Positions 9,416 through 18,668 of a DNA stretch of 46,025 bases are shown here, piece after piece. Position 1 is the first letter of the stretch. Each line of letters opens with the position of its first letter. The notes under the pieces were generated by a model. The model saw nothing but the letters and a program-made list of their open reading frames with translations, ran no database searches and was not told the origin of the DNA. The position numbers and the translations under genes are program-made. The DNA is from Companilactobacillus furfuricola (GTDB lineage Bacteria; Bacillota; Bacilli; Lactobacillales; Lactobacillaceae): contig NZ_RHNT01000015.1 of assembly GCF_003946325.1 (NCBI RefSeq), positions 1 through 46,025 of the forward strand. The letters run 5' to 3'.

Positions 9416-10063
9416 TTATTCCTCTTCGTTTGCGTCTTTATCGCGATCTAAGAAGAAGATCAAAGTTTGCAACTCGTTAGCAAGATCCACGTAGTGTACA
9501 CGGATCGAGCTAGGAACATTAATAATAACTGGAGTAAAGTTCAAAATACCGCGAACTCCAGCCTTAGCTAATTCATCAGCAGTAGTTTGTGCTGCATTAG
9601 AAGAAACTGTTAAAATAACTACATCGATCTGTTGCAAACTAAGTTGTTCTTTGATCTCACTAATATCGTAAACAGGAACGCCACTCTTAACTGTACCGAC
9701 AATTGACTTGTCGATATCAAAAGCAGCCGCGATACGAACGTTGTTAGTTCTTGAGAAATTGTAATTCAATAAAGCATTACCTAAATTACCAACACCAACT
9801 AACGCTACGTTAGTACGCTTGTCTTGGTTAAGTAGCTTCTTGAAAAAGGCTACCAACTCATCAACGTCGTATCCGTAACCACGTTTACCGAGTGCACCCA
9901 AATAAGAGAAGTCACGACGAATCGTCGCACTATCAATTTTGATCCCGTCAGATAATTCACCTGAGGAAATCTTTTGTGTGCCTTCATCTTTTAAGAATTG
10001 GAAATATCTGTAATAAATAGGCAATCTTTTGATTGTTGCGTTTGGAACTGTTGTTTTTGTCAT
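9416..10063 (-). CDS. rex: Redox-sensing transcriptional repressor Rex
   Basis: NADH/NAD+-sensing DNA-binding repressor of fermentation genes. From the ATG at 10063 it has 215 residues, the usual Rex size. A longer reading frame from a TTG at 10096 adds eleven unlikely residues, and a GGTGGTGG site supports the ATG. The N-terminal winged helix contains SSGELSDGIKIDSATIRRDFSYLG. The Rossmann fold shows the glycine motif GVGNLG (90-95). It is divergent from ydiF, its usual neighbour in Firmicutes, and precedes manA. Confidence 0.97.
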   Translation of the reverse strand: MTKTTVPNATIKRLPIYYRYFQFLKDEGTQKISSGELSDGIKIDSATIRRDFSYLGALGKRGYGYDVDELVAFFKKLLNQDKRTNVALVGVGNLGNALLNYNFSRTNNVRIAAAFDIDKSIVGTVKSGVPVYDISEIKEQLSLQQIDVVILTVSSNAAQTTADELAKAGVRGILNFTPVIINVPSSIRVHYVDLANELQTLIFFLDRDKDANEEE

Positions 10064-10198
10064 AATCCACCACCATGTGCGTGTTTTCACTAACAACTAC
10101 TATAAATAAAACTTGTGAAAAAAGCAATATCTTAGTTCAAAAAGCCATGAAAATAACAAAATTCATAGTATAATTTGTGAATATAAAGGAGTATATCA

Positions 10199-12115
10199 TT
10201 GATATTATTACAAGCTCAAAGCATTACCAAGAATTTCGGTACAAAAAAACTTTTTTCTAACGTCACATTTGAAGTACAAGACAATAGTAGGATTGGTTTA
10301 GTCGGACGAAACGGTGTCGGAAAATCGACCTTATTAAAGATTTTATCCGATCAAGAAAGCTATAATTCAGGCAATATTGCTTTAAAAAAAGATACCAACA
10401 TTGGCTATTTAGCGCAGGATTCTGGTCTAGATAGCGACAATCAAATTTTTAAAGAGATGGAAGCTGTCTTCGACTACTTGAAGGTCCAAGAAAAGCAGAT
10501 GCACGACCTCGAAGAGAAATTAGCTGACAACACCGTCAACGACTACGATCAATTGTTGAAGCAATACGACCAAGTCCAAACTAAATTTCGTCAAGAAAAT
10601 GGCTACGGCTACCAGTCAGAGATCCGCAGCGTCCTTAAGGGGTTTGGCTTTGACGAAGACGTTTGGCAAGAAAAAGTTTCCACCCTTTCTGGTGGCGAAC
10701 GCTCCCGTTTGGCTATGGCAAAGATGTTGCTTGAACATCACGACATATTGCTTTTGGATGAGCCTACTAACCACTTAGACATCACGACCGTCGAATGGCT
10801 GGAAGGATACCTCAAGAATTATCGAGGAGCTCTCGTCATCGTTTCTCACGATCAATACTTTTTAGACAAAGTAGCGACCGAGATCGTTGAGATCAATCAA
10901 CATTCTGCGACTCATTATTCAGGAAACTATACTTTTTACTTGCAAGAAAAGAAAAAGAACCAAGAAGTTGCTTGGAAACATTACGAAGAACAACAAGCTG
11001 AGATCAAGAAGACTGAAGAATACATTCAGAAAAATATCGTCCGTGCTTCAACGACCAAGATGGCCCAAAGTCGCCGTAAGAAGCTGGAAAAAATGGACGT
11101 GATGGATAAACCGGGATCAGATCAAGGATCAGCTCATTTCTCATTTGAGATCGACCGTGAGAGTGGTAACGACGTCCTGCTGATTCAAGACGCTGCCATC
11201 GGCTATGAAAAAGATCAAGTGATGTCATCGCCGATCAATCTCGACGTAAAAAAAGGTGAACGTATTGGTGTCATCGGACCTAATGGTATCGGCAAATCGA
11301 CTCTCTTGAAGTCGATCTTAGACCAGATACCACTCTTAGCAGGAACATATCAATTCGGGGCTAATGTCCAGATCGGCTACTACGACCAAAATCTAAACAG
11401 CCTTGATCCGCAAAAAGACGTCCTTCACGAAATTTGGGATCGCCATCCCCTACTCGATGAACAAGTCATCCGCAATATTCTTGGATCATTCTTGTTCAGT
11501 GGCGATGACGTTTTAAAACCTGTCGCAGGATTATCTGGTGGTGAAAAAGCTCGTTTAACGCTGACTAAATTGTCAATGGAACACGACAACTTTTTGATCA
11601 TGGACGAACCGACAAACCACTTGGACATCGACAGCAAGGAAGTCTTAGAAGATGCTCTCAGCCGTTTTGCAGGCACCGTTCTCTTCGTATCCCACGACCG
11701 GTACTTGTTGAATACACTAGCCAATAGAATCGTAGAAATCACTCCTGAGGGAAGCAAGATCTATCTGGGTGATTATGACTACTACCTCGAAAAAACGACT
11801 GAGCACGACGAAAAGACCGAAGAAACAGAAAAGAAACATACTGTTAGCGAGAAGAAAGTCGAATACCAGAAATCAAAAGAACAGCAAAAATCCGAACGTA
11901 AGATCAGACGTCAAGTTGAAGACTTAGAAAAACAAATTTCTGAGTTAGAAGAAAAAACGGCGGCTCTGCAAGCTGAAATGACTAAGCCGGAGAATTTAAC
12001 TGCTTACTCAAAGCTGGCTGATCTGCAGAAGGAAATTGATGAGAATAACGCTTCTCAAAGTGAACTGGAAGATACTTGGACTGAGAAGTCTATGGAACTT
12101 GAGGAGTTTGAATAG
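10199..12115 (+). CDS. ydiF: ABC-F family ATPase (YdiF-like)
   Basis: Soluble ABC-F protein of 638 residues. It has two ATPase domains, no membrane segments and a long charged coiled coil at the C-terminus. Walker A motifs are GRNGVGKST (36-44) and GPNGIGKST, signatures are LSGGERSRL and LSGGEKARL, and both Walker B motifs read DEPTNHLD. ABC-F proteins act on the ribosome as translation factors or protect it from antibiotics; length and position next to rex point to the housekeeping YdiF/Uup type. The start is TTG, placed by AAAGGAG. Confidence 0.93.
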   Translation: MILLQAQSITKNFGTKKLFSNVTFEVQDNSRIGLVGRNGVGKSTLLKILSDQESYNSGNIALKKDTNIGYLAQDSGLDSDNQIFKEMEAVFDYLKVQEKQMHDLEEKLADNTVNDYDQLLKQYDQVQTKFRQENGYGYQSEIRSVLKGFGFDEDVWQEKVSTLSGGERSRLAMAKMLLEHHDILLLDEPTNHLDITTVEWLEGYLKNYRGALVIVSHDQYFLDKVATEIVEINQHSATHYSGNYTFYLQEKKKNQEVAWKHYEEQQAEIKKTEEYIQKNIVRASTTKMAQSRRKKLEKMDVMDKPGSDQGSAHFSFEIDRESGNDVLLIQDAAIGYEKDQVMSSPINLDVKKGERIGVIGPNGIGKSTLLKSILDQIPLLAGTYQFGANVQIGYYDQNLNSLDPQKDVLHEIWDRHPLLDEQVIRNILGSFLFSGDDVLKPVAGLSGGEKARLTLTKLSMEHDNFLIMDEPTNHLDIDSKEVLEDALSRFAGTVLFVSHDRYLLNTLANRIVEITPEGSKIYLGDYDYYLEKTTEHDEKTEETEKKHTVSEKKVEYQKSKEQQKSERKIRRQVEDLEKQISELEEKTAALQAEMTKPENLTAYSKLADLQKEIDENNASQSELEDTWTEKSMELEEFE

Positions 12116-12120
12116 GATTT

Positions 12121-12151
12121 AAAAAGGCAAACCAAATCGGTTTGCCTTTTT
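12121..12151 (+). terminator. Terminator of ydiF
   Basis: Arms GGCAAACC/GGTTTGCC around AAATC, with five A before and five T after, so it can work in both directions. It lies five bases after the ydiF stop and also faces the far end of the CRISPR array. Confidence 0.9.
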
Positions 12152-12239
12152 GTTTGATCACAGCGTAATGTTTGAAGTATGTTGTGAAAAATAATATATG
12201 ATTCTTTTTCCATTCGTCAACAGAAAAAAGAGATTAATT

Positions 12240-12733
12240 GTATTACCATTACTAATTCTTTAAGGGTTCAAAAACTACGATACCAATATCTAAATAAATT
12301 AATTTCAATTGCTATTAAAAACTACTAATAATTTAAGGGATCAAAAACACTCTCAAAGAACTGGTAACCATCTAATTATAACATTCATGGAACAACCTGA
12401 GATCTCATTGCTTATATGTTAATAAAGTTTAATATAACTTTTTCAACCAAAAGGTTCTGAGTAAAACGGTCGAGAATATGTGTATGAATCAAAGCCTACT
12501 TTTTACAATTACTAATTCTTTAAGGGTTCAAAAACACAGTTGAAACTGCACTATCGATCATTCCTGTTTTACCATTACTAATTCTTTAAGGGTTCAAAAA
12601 CCCTGTGGTCTGGAAACGTGGCTTGAGCGACGTTTTACCATTACTAATTCTTTAAGGGTTCAAAAACATGGAAGCAGCAGCACTTTATACCATCGCTGTT
12701 TTACCATTACTAATTCTTTAAGGGTTCAAAAAC
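12240..12733 (-). CRISPR. Type II CRISPR array, short and partly decayed
   Basis: The 36-base repeat on the plus strand begins GTTTTACC and ends GTTCAAAAAC. Three identical copies (12566, 12632 and 12698 starts) and one with two changes (12500) are separated by three 30-base spacers. Farther out are a one-change copy at 12240-12275 and a badly decayed one at 12313-12348, separated by 37 bases; 151 bases without a clear repeat lie between 12348 and 12500. Decay grows away from csn2, so the leader end is on the csn2 side and crRNAs are read on the minus strand, where the repeat starts GTTTTTGAACCC, much like S. thermophilus CRISPR1. Only 14 bases separate the first repeat from the csn2 stop. 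Confidence 0.95.
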
Positions 12734-12747
12734 CTCAAATCAAGAAA

Positions 12748-13758
12748 TTAATTTTCTAAATAACTAATTTCGGCGTTAGATAATACAAAATCTTCCTGAT
12801 TAAAGGAAACTTTGAATCCAATCATATCATCTAACACTTTTAATAATACCAAATCTTTGCCAGATATGTAGTCCAATTGGGATGTTCCCATTTTCGGAAT
12901 TACTCTAATCAAACTACTCAAAAGCTTTGTTTCTGACATCTTCATTTCATTGGGATATCTCATCTTAATTGATTTGACAAGATTATCAAACGGAAGAATT
13001 GAATGAAATTCTTCTGCTGAAACGATGATATTGCCTATCTCATCAGAATTGATATAACAATTTTCCAAAGTTCCTCCGATGTATATAATCTTGAGATCAT
13101 ATAATTTAATCCATAAGTGAATTTGGGACATTAACTTTGTCTTCGAATAATGAGATAAAAAAGCATCTAAGTTATACAAAACTACCCAGCTAGGCTTGTC
13201 AGAAAAAGATAGTTGCTCATCTAAAAAATCTATATACAAATCCATCAAGTCATCTAATGATGAGTACTCTAAAGCAAACAAATTATCAGCAGATTTAATT
13301 GCTAATTGTAAATTGTGTTTCACCACGTGATCAAACGTAAAATCATTAAGGCCAACAAATAGTTTTTTAGAAACAGTGTTAATTTTTTCTTGTAAATCAA
13401 TAGATAACTTCATTTGTACATCGTTAAGATTATCAAGATCCCTCACTAATTCAAAATCTGAGGACATCCGATTGAACTGATTGAATAATAAACTGTTTTT
13501 CTTGTACAGTAATTGATCAACAATCGATTGAATACCCTGAATAAAAATAATATTGGTATTTTTAATTGATACTGGATTATCCCCATCAATTATTTTAATA
13601 TCATCCACGTTTTCGAGCTGTCCGTGATTATTACAGAAATAGCGATAAAATTTCTGAAGTATTGATCGAAGTTCTTCTGAATTTCCACCAACAAAGTAAT
13701 TTATTTCCTTAAAATCAAACTCAATATATTCACAATCATTAACTACAATTTTCATCAT
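12748..13758 (-). CDS. csn2: Long-form Csn2-like CRISPR adaptation protein
   Basis: About 336 residues, between cas2 and the array, the place of csn2 in type II-A loci. The length matches the long Csn2 variant of the S. thermophilus CRISPR1 kind (about 350), not the 220-residue form. Csn2 rings bind DNA ends during spacer uptake. No Walker motif is obvious, as in the family. The ATG at 13758 overlaps the cas2 stop by one base; a TTG at 13761 could also serve. The frame is open throughout, unlike cas9 and cas1. Identity rests mainly on position and size. Confidence 0.8.
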   Translation of the reverse strand: MMKIVVNDCEYIEFDFKEINYFVGGNSEELRSILQKFYRYFCNNHGQLENVDDIKIIDGDNPVSIKNTNIIFIQGIQSIVDQLLYKKNSLLFNQFNRMSSDFELVRDLDNLNDVQMKLSIDLQEKINTVSKKLFVGLNDFTFDHVVKHNLQLAIKSADNLFALEYSSLDDLMDLYIDFLDEQLSFSDKPSWVVLYNLDAFLSHYSKTKLMSQIHLWIKLYDLKIIYIGGTLENCYINSDEIGNIIVSAEEFHSILPFDNLVKSIKMRYPNEMKMSETKLLSSLIRVIPKMGTSQLDYISGKDLVLLKVLDDMIGFKVSFNQEDFVLSNAEISYLEN

Positions 13759-14081
13759 CAAATTATCACCATACTCTTATTCCCAACCAAGGTTTCTTGA
13801 TCTGTTCTAGATCCAACAAGTATTTTCATGTCATTGAATTGCTTCTCACTGACTGAAAGTAATCTCACTTCTCCAGTTGTTGGCAAGAATTTTTTAATTG
13901 CATTTTCATACTTCTTTGCGGCTGAAGGATTGGGAAGAGAACGATAATAAACTGAATATTGTAACATGGTAAATCCATTTTTTAACAGTGCTTTTCGAAG
14001 AAATCGGTATTGCCGCCTTTCGGTAGCCGTTTCAACAGGTAGATCAAATAAACAAATAATTCTCATGTTTTGATATTTCAT
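13758..14081 (-). CDS. cas2: CRISPR-associated protein Cas2
   Basis: A 107-residue ferredoxin-fold protein that holds the Cas1 dimers together in the spacer integration complex. The start of the conserved core, MRIICLFDLPVET, begins at residue 6; the family aspartate is in FDLP. The C-terminus (LLSVSEKQF...) is typical of type II Cas2. The first ATG is preferred because GAGGTG precedes it at a good distance. It begins 11 bases after the expected natural stop of cas1 and is intact. Confidence 0.96.
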   Translation of the reverse strand: MKYQNMRIICLFDLPVETATERRQYRFLRKALLKNGFTMLQYSVYYRSLPNPSAAKKYENAIKKFLPTTGEVRLLSVSEKQFNDMKILVGSRTDQETLVGNKSMVII

Positions 14082-14092
14082 CTCTTTTCACC

Positions 14093-14986
14093 TCAGGGAT
14101 TAGGTAGTTTTATAATAGTTATTGTTTCTTCAATTCCGTTCTCCATATAAGAAATAAAACTGGAAACCAACTCTTGCATTGAATTATCAACTGTCATTTG
14201 TTTTCAGTTGATTTCTAATTTCTGTTGCATAAATTCTATGATTTTAAGGCGTGATTCATATGTTAGATAATCTTTCTCTTCTGAAATGTTTTTATTGATC
14301 CAATAATCCATTAACGGACGATACGGTTCCATTAAATCATCAGCTAGATTAAAACTATTGAACTCGTTTTTATGGAAAATGCCCAGCATTGTTACTAACC
14401 CACTGGCTGCCACAACGCGAGCCATGCATGATCTCAAAATGGCATATCCAAAGTTCATTGCAGCATTTATAAATACATCATCGTCTCTAGTAAAAGTCTT
14501 CCCATAAATAGAATCGAAATACACTTTTGCTAAATGTCCTTCTCTATTAGTCACATCCCCCTCTTTTAATCCATCAGCTAAATCCATCATTAAATTCAGT
14601 CTGCTTTGCTCAACACCAAGTAATTTTGCTGACTGGATTTGATTTGTCATTTTTTGACCCACAATCTCTTTCCACGCAGATTGCTTTTGAGCCTTCGTCC
14701 AATTAGCTTGATTGATTACTCTCTTTGAATTGTGATGATATTGACCATATGGAAGATAGATCCCGACTGGTAAGTAACTATCATCGCAAATTACTAAACC
14801 AATATTATTTTGACTTAGTCTAGATAATAATTTTGTTGTAACCGTTGTTCGATTACCTTCAAGAACAATCATTGTAATATCTGACAACGGCACATATACT
14901 TTTTTATCTAATTTGTGAATCTCAATGTTATCAAGTCTAAGCCTAAGCACATCTCCATCTTTTACATGAACAATTCTCCACGCCAC
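14093..14986 (-). pseudogene. cas1: Cas1 integrase gene with premature TGA
   Basis: Type II-A Cas1. The metal-binding residues are present as E149 (REGHLAK), H205 (LGIFHKN) and E220 (DDLMEPYR). Translation stops after 260 residues at TGA 14204-14206, in the segment KLEIN-stop-KQ. The same frame continues without further stops for 36 more codons to a TGA at 14093-14095, giving 297 codons, the usual Cas1 length, and ending just before the cas2 ribosome binding site. A Gly codon (GGA to TGA) is a likely original. The lost part is a C-terminal helix region; the core could still fold. Whether it is active cannot be told. Confidence 0.88.
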
Positions 14987-15011
14987 GATGATTGCCTCCT
15001 GTTTTGAGTAT

Positions 15012-15098
15012 AAAAAAACCGCCTATTAATTAGGCGGTAATCTCGGGATAAACCCTTATTTTTGAAGATCCTTAAAGAATTAGTAATGGTAAAACTTA
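15012..15098 (-). ncRNA. tracrRNA
   Basis: The plus strand at 15070-15095 is identical to the last 26 bases of the crRNA repeat, so a minus-strand transcript carries the anti-repeat. It is followed by TTCAAAAAT, able to pair with the repeat start GTTTTTGAA with an asymmetric bulge between. Next come a nexus stem GGG/CCC and a terminator CCGCCTA/TAGGCGG with seven T. The order and shape match the S. thermophilus CRISPR1 tracrRNA. It lies between cas9 and cas1. A possible promoter is TTGATT, 16 bases, TACTAT, overlapping the end of cas9, which would add a longer 5' leader. Confidence 0.9.
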
Positions 15099-15115
15099 AA
15101 AAGAAATTCAAAATG

Positions 15116-15137
15116 AAAAAACTTGAACGTTCAAGCT
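15116..15137 (-). terminator. Weak terminator-like palindrome behind cas9
   Basis: A perfect palindrome CTTGAACGTTCAAG (15122-15135), followed on the minus strand by six T. It could end cas9 transcription before the tracrRNA. The stem is short, so termination would be partial. Confidence 0.45.
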
Positions 15138-15157
15138 GCAAGGCGTCCCTTACATAC

Positions 15158-15182
15158 TAATAGTATCACATTGATACTATTA
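15158..15182. repeat. Perfect inverted repeat over the cas9 stop codon
   Basis: Eleven-base arms TAATAGTATCA/TGATACTATTA with loop CAT. The arm includes the cas9 stop codon (15180-15182). It has no T tract of its own. It could be an operator, an mRNA-stabilising hairpin, or part of the tracrRNA promoter region. Confidence 0.6.
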
Positions 15183-18100
15183 ATCAAGAATATTTTTCGG
15201 ATTATTTGATTCTTTTCTGACATAGTATGTGTCGCCCAACACATTAGTATTTACTTTTAAAATTCTTGTACCATCTGGAGCAAATTTCTTAATAAGCCTT
15301 GTCTTTGCTCCCCCATAGATTGGAAAATAATCATCTTTAACATCTGCTTTATCTAATGGCTTGAATTCTGCATAACCGGGATTGGTTTCATTCTTTGACC
15401 AAAAAATTAATTCAACTTCTTCTCCAGTATCCTGTTTGTAGGCTTTAATTCTGTCACGACGATACAATGAATACAAAAATTCTGATTCATTAGATATCGA
15501 TTCACGTGATTTAATTTCAAGATACCTATTTAATTTAATTCCATATCCTTCATCGGTATTAAATTTTAAATCAGAATATTTTAATCCCATAATTTCGTAT
15601 TTTTGAGTTTCGTGATTAAAATAAACGTCTGTTCTCCATGGCTTCAGTGATTTTAAAATAACTTTTTTGTTTTTAGTCTTGTCGTCAGTAATATCAATAT
15701 GTTCACCTAACTTCTCATCTAAATATTTAAGCTGGCGTATTACTGGCCCATTCCCTTTTTTGGAATACTTTCTTACCTCACCATGACCACGTCTATAAAA
15801 TTCAAACGGTGACTGTGGATACTCTTTAACATCGCCGTTATCAAGCACTTTCTCTTCAACACAAGGATATTTATCCATAATATCTTCTAATTTTTTGAAG
15901 GACTGGGGAGAAAAACGAGATAAGAGAATTTTTGATTTATCTCTGTCATATATCTTTTTGAATCTAGCAAATTCTCGAGGATCATAGATGTTGTTGATCT
16001 TAGATACTACATAATCCGCTTCCTCTTTATCATTAGACAATTTAGCCTTTCTTGTCGAATATATTGTTGCATTACTAATTGTTCGATTCATTTTTTTATC
16101 GACTTGATATGAGAATTTAACATTTTGTTCTTGGTTCTTTAATTCCTTAAAGAAACCAGCATATGGTTCTTTATATATAGCAGCATCGTATTCCTTATCA
16201 GAAATAATTTCTCCAACACTAATATCCAGTTCATTTTCTGAAACTTTTTTTGGAAATAGTGTTGCACCTTTTTTCCAAATCTTTAAAAATGGAGTGGCTG
16301 CGATTATTGATGCATCAATTGCATGATGATAGTAACTATCTCTGGACTTGTTTATTTTCCAATGCTTACGCATATTTGATGTGAATTTACCTCTAACGAC
16401 GGTTACTTTGGTATCAAATTGTTGGTTATTAAAAAAGCTTGTCAATGAATTCAGTACAACACGAGAAGCATATCTAGTATCTACTAAATTTCTTGCCAAA
16501 AATCTTTTTCGGGTCTCTATATCATAAATACTTTCTTCAAATAAATAGTTATCAAGTTTCCCTTTTAAACGAGGATTTTTTTCACCATAGATTTCATTTT
16601 GTCAAAGCCTTGCCCATAACCCTTATTCAAGAATTCCCATGGCGTCGTTTTCTTTTTAGCCTGATTCATATTTGCGTAACATAATGTTTTATTGTTGATA
16701 CCATCATCTTCAGAAACCGACTGTGGTATGATATGATCTATCTCGAAATTTAGAGGGTTTATTAATAGGTCTGACGGCTGAATGGCTTTTCCAAGATATA
16801 CATCAAGTCCATCTTGTTGATACCAAAGACGAACTTTTAAAGTTAAATGCCAATCGTGTGTAACTTTTTCTTTGACCGATTTAGAATTCGAAAATTTGGA
16901 GCAGAATTCATCAATAGCTTCTTCTTTTTCTTTCTTGTTTCTTCTCTGAAATTCTTTTAATTGCTTTTTTTGTTCTGCATCATTCTTATCTCTTGGCATT
17001 TCAACAACAACATAGTTGATATGCCCGTATTTTTTTATAATTGCATTGACAATCTTTAATCCTTCTCGAACAGACTTTGCAGTTACAGGATTATAAATAT
17101 TTTCTGCAATTTTTTTGTAAGGTAAATACTTTTGCTCTAAGAATGTTTCGTCAAAATTATGATCCAAGTTCTTCTCCATAATAAGATTCATTTGTTCCAC
17201 TGGTCTTTTTTCCATATCCGGAATTAATTCCTTCATTAACTTCAACGAAAAGCGATGCCATTTATTGTTGGATTTGATTTTAAAGTTATCTTTCGTATCA
17301 ATAATTGCATTAATCAAGTTATTATCCATGAAAGAATAGTCTTTTTTCTTTGATTCCAGTTGTTTTCGGATTTCACCAATTTCTGTATTCAAAGTCATTG
17401 TATAACTAATATCATCAATAAAATCATTAGTAAGAGTGTCGAAATCAATGCCTTCATCAATAAGACCCTTACGAATCATTCTATAAACATCCATCGTATT
17501 AAATATCGGATTTTTATTTTCATCAATGCGATACCCAACTATGTCCTCTGCTTGACATTTTAGAATTTTTTTATGATTTTGATAAGATTAATTTTCTTTG
17601 TAGTAGAAGATAATACCGCATTTATTATTTTTTCCTTCTGCTCATAAGTCAGTTTTTGATCTTCATTACTTAATATTCTTAAATTATTTAGATCGTTCAA
17701 AAGATTGAAATATTGAGCTGTATAAGAAGCTGCCGGGGCTCTCAATTGATCTTTATATACGCTACACCGTCCAATCAATTCTTCAAATAAATTGTCTAAC
17801 GTCCGACCATCTTCTTTATAAATACCATAATCTGTCCGCGATTTTTCTGAACCAGGTCCAACAAAATATTCCCGTTTTCGCTGTAGTATTTCTAAATATT
17901 TTTCTTCAAAATTCTCAGTAAGACATTCAGGATAGAACTGTCTTTGATTAGCAATTATCCTTTTTGCTTCACTAACAAAATCTTTAGTTGGAAAAACGTT
18001 TAGCAAAGTCGTCTTTTTATTGTCTATTTCAATATCAATAGATCCTCGAACCGCTGAATATTTCTTTAATCGTTCTAACTGAATTTCTGCAGGAGTCATT

Positions 18101-18564
18101 GTTGCTAATTCTTTAGTATTAACTAAAAGCCCATTTTGATAATTGGAGCCCTTTTTGTTAGTCTCTTCATCATCGTTTAGCTCATAACTGATACCTCTTC
18201 TTTTAACTATATGATATAGTGCTTCTGCAATTTCCAATTTCGAGATTTTTTTATGGAGACCATCCACTCTAATTTGGTAAGAGTTTTGATTATTGTCAAA
18301 TGGCTTATAATATTCACTCAAATCGAATTGGTTCAATAAACCACATTTAAAGAATAATTTAGCTGTTTCTTTTCTTCTTTCGGTATTACGACCAGTCAGC
18401 CGTCTGCTTCCCCTGAAATCTCGACGTTCACTATTACCTTCAGCAATCGTTGCATTGAATAATCTCACACCTGATTCAAATATTTCCCCAGTGTGAATAT
18501 CAATAACGCTGTATCCAACCGAAGATACACCCATATCCAATCCTAAACTAATATCACGAGTCAT
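15180..18564 (-). pseudogene. cas9: Cas9 nuclease gene broken by two frameshifts in A7 runs
   Basis: Closely resembles the short Cas9 of S. thermophilus CRISPR1; repaired length about 1128 residues. The ATG at 18564 follows GGAGG and puts the RuvC aspartate at D10 (LGLDMG). Frame 1 ends at 17560, just after an A7 run (complement of 17566-17572). Frame 2 (bridge region to HNH, with RuvC-II VEMPRDKN and HNH FEIDHIIPQS) ends at 16565, after a second A7 (16576-16582). Frame 3 has RuvC-III SYYHHAIDA and the PAM-interacting end. Adding one A at each run restores one open frame. All catalytic motifs are intact. Confidence 0.93.
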
Positions 18565-18629
18565 TTTAAAAGCCTCCAATCTCTTTTTCTATACGATACA
18601 ATGTTTAAAAACAAAAAACTATTAAATAT

Positions 18630-18656
18630 AAAAAAACGAGTGAAAAATTTCACTCG
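18630..18656 (-). terminator. Terminator of tsaD
   Basis: Arms CGAGTGAAA/TTTCACTCG with a two-base loop and T tracts on both strands. It separates tsaD from the CRISPR island. Confidence 0.85.
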
Positions 18657-18668
18657 CTTTTTAATATA

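Noticed and set aside
10110-10190. TTGTGAA half-sites between rex and ydiF as a Rex operator.
   Set aside because: The matching TTCACAA half is missing at the proper distance for both, so there is no full Rex box.
12362-12467. Possible further decayed CRISPR repeats (ACCATCTAATT..., and ...GGTTCTGAGTAAAAC).
   Set aside because: Similarity is partial and the spacing does not fit 30-base spacers well; could be chance in AT-rich sequence.
16565-17572. Programmed ribosomal frameshifting as the explanation for split cas9.
   Set aside because: Only the first A7 is in the right register, no stimulating structure was seen, and Cas9 is not known to use it. Kept only as an alternative.
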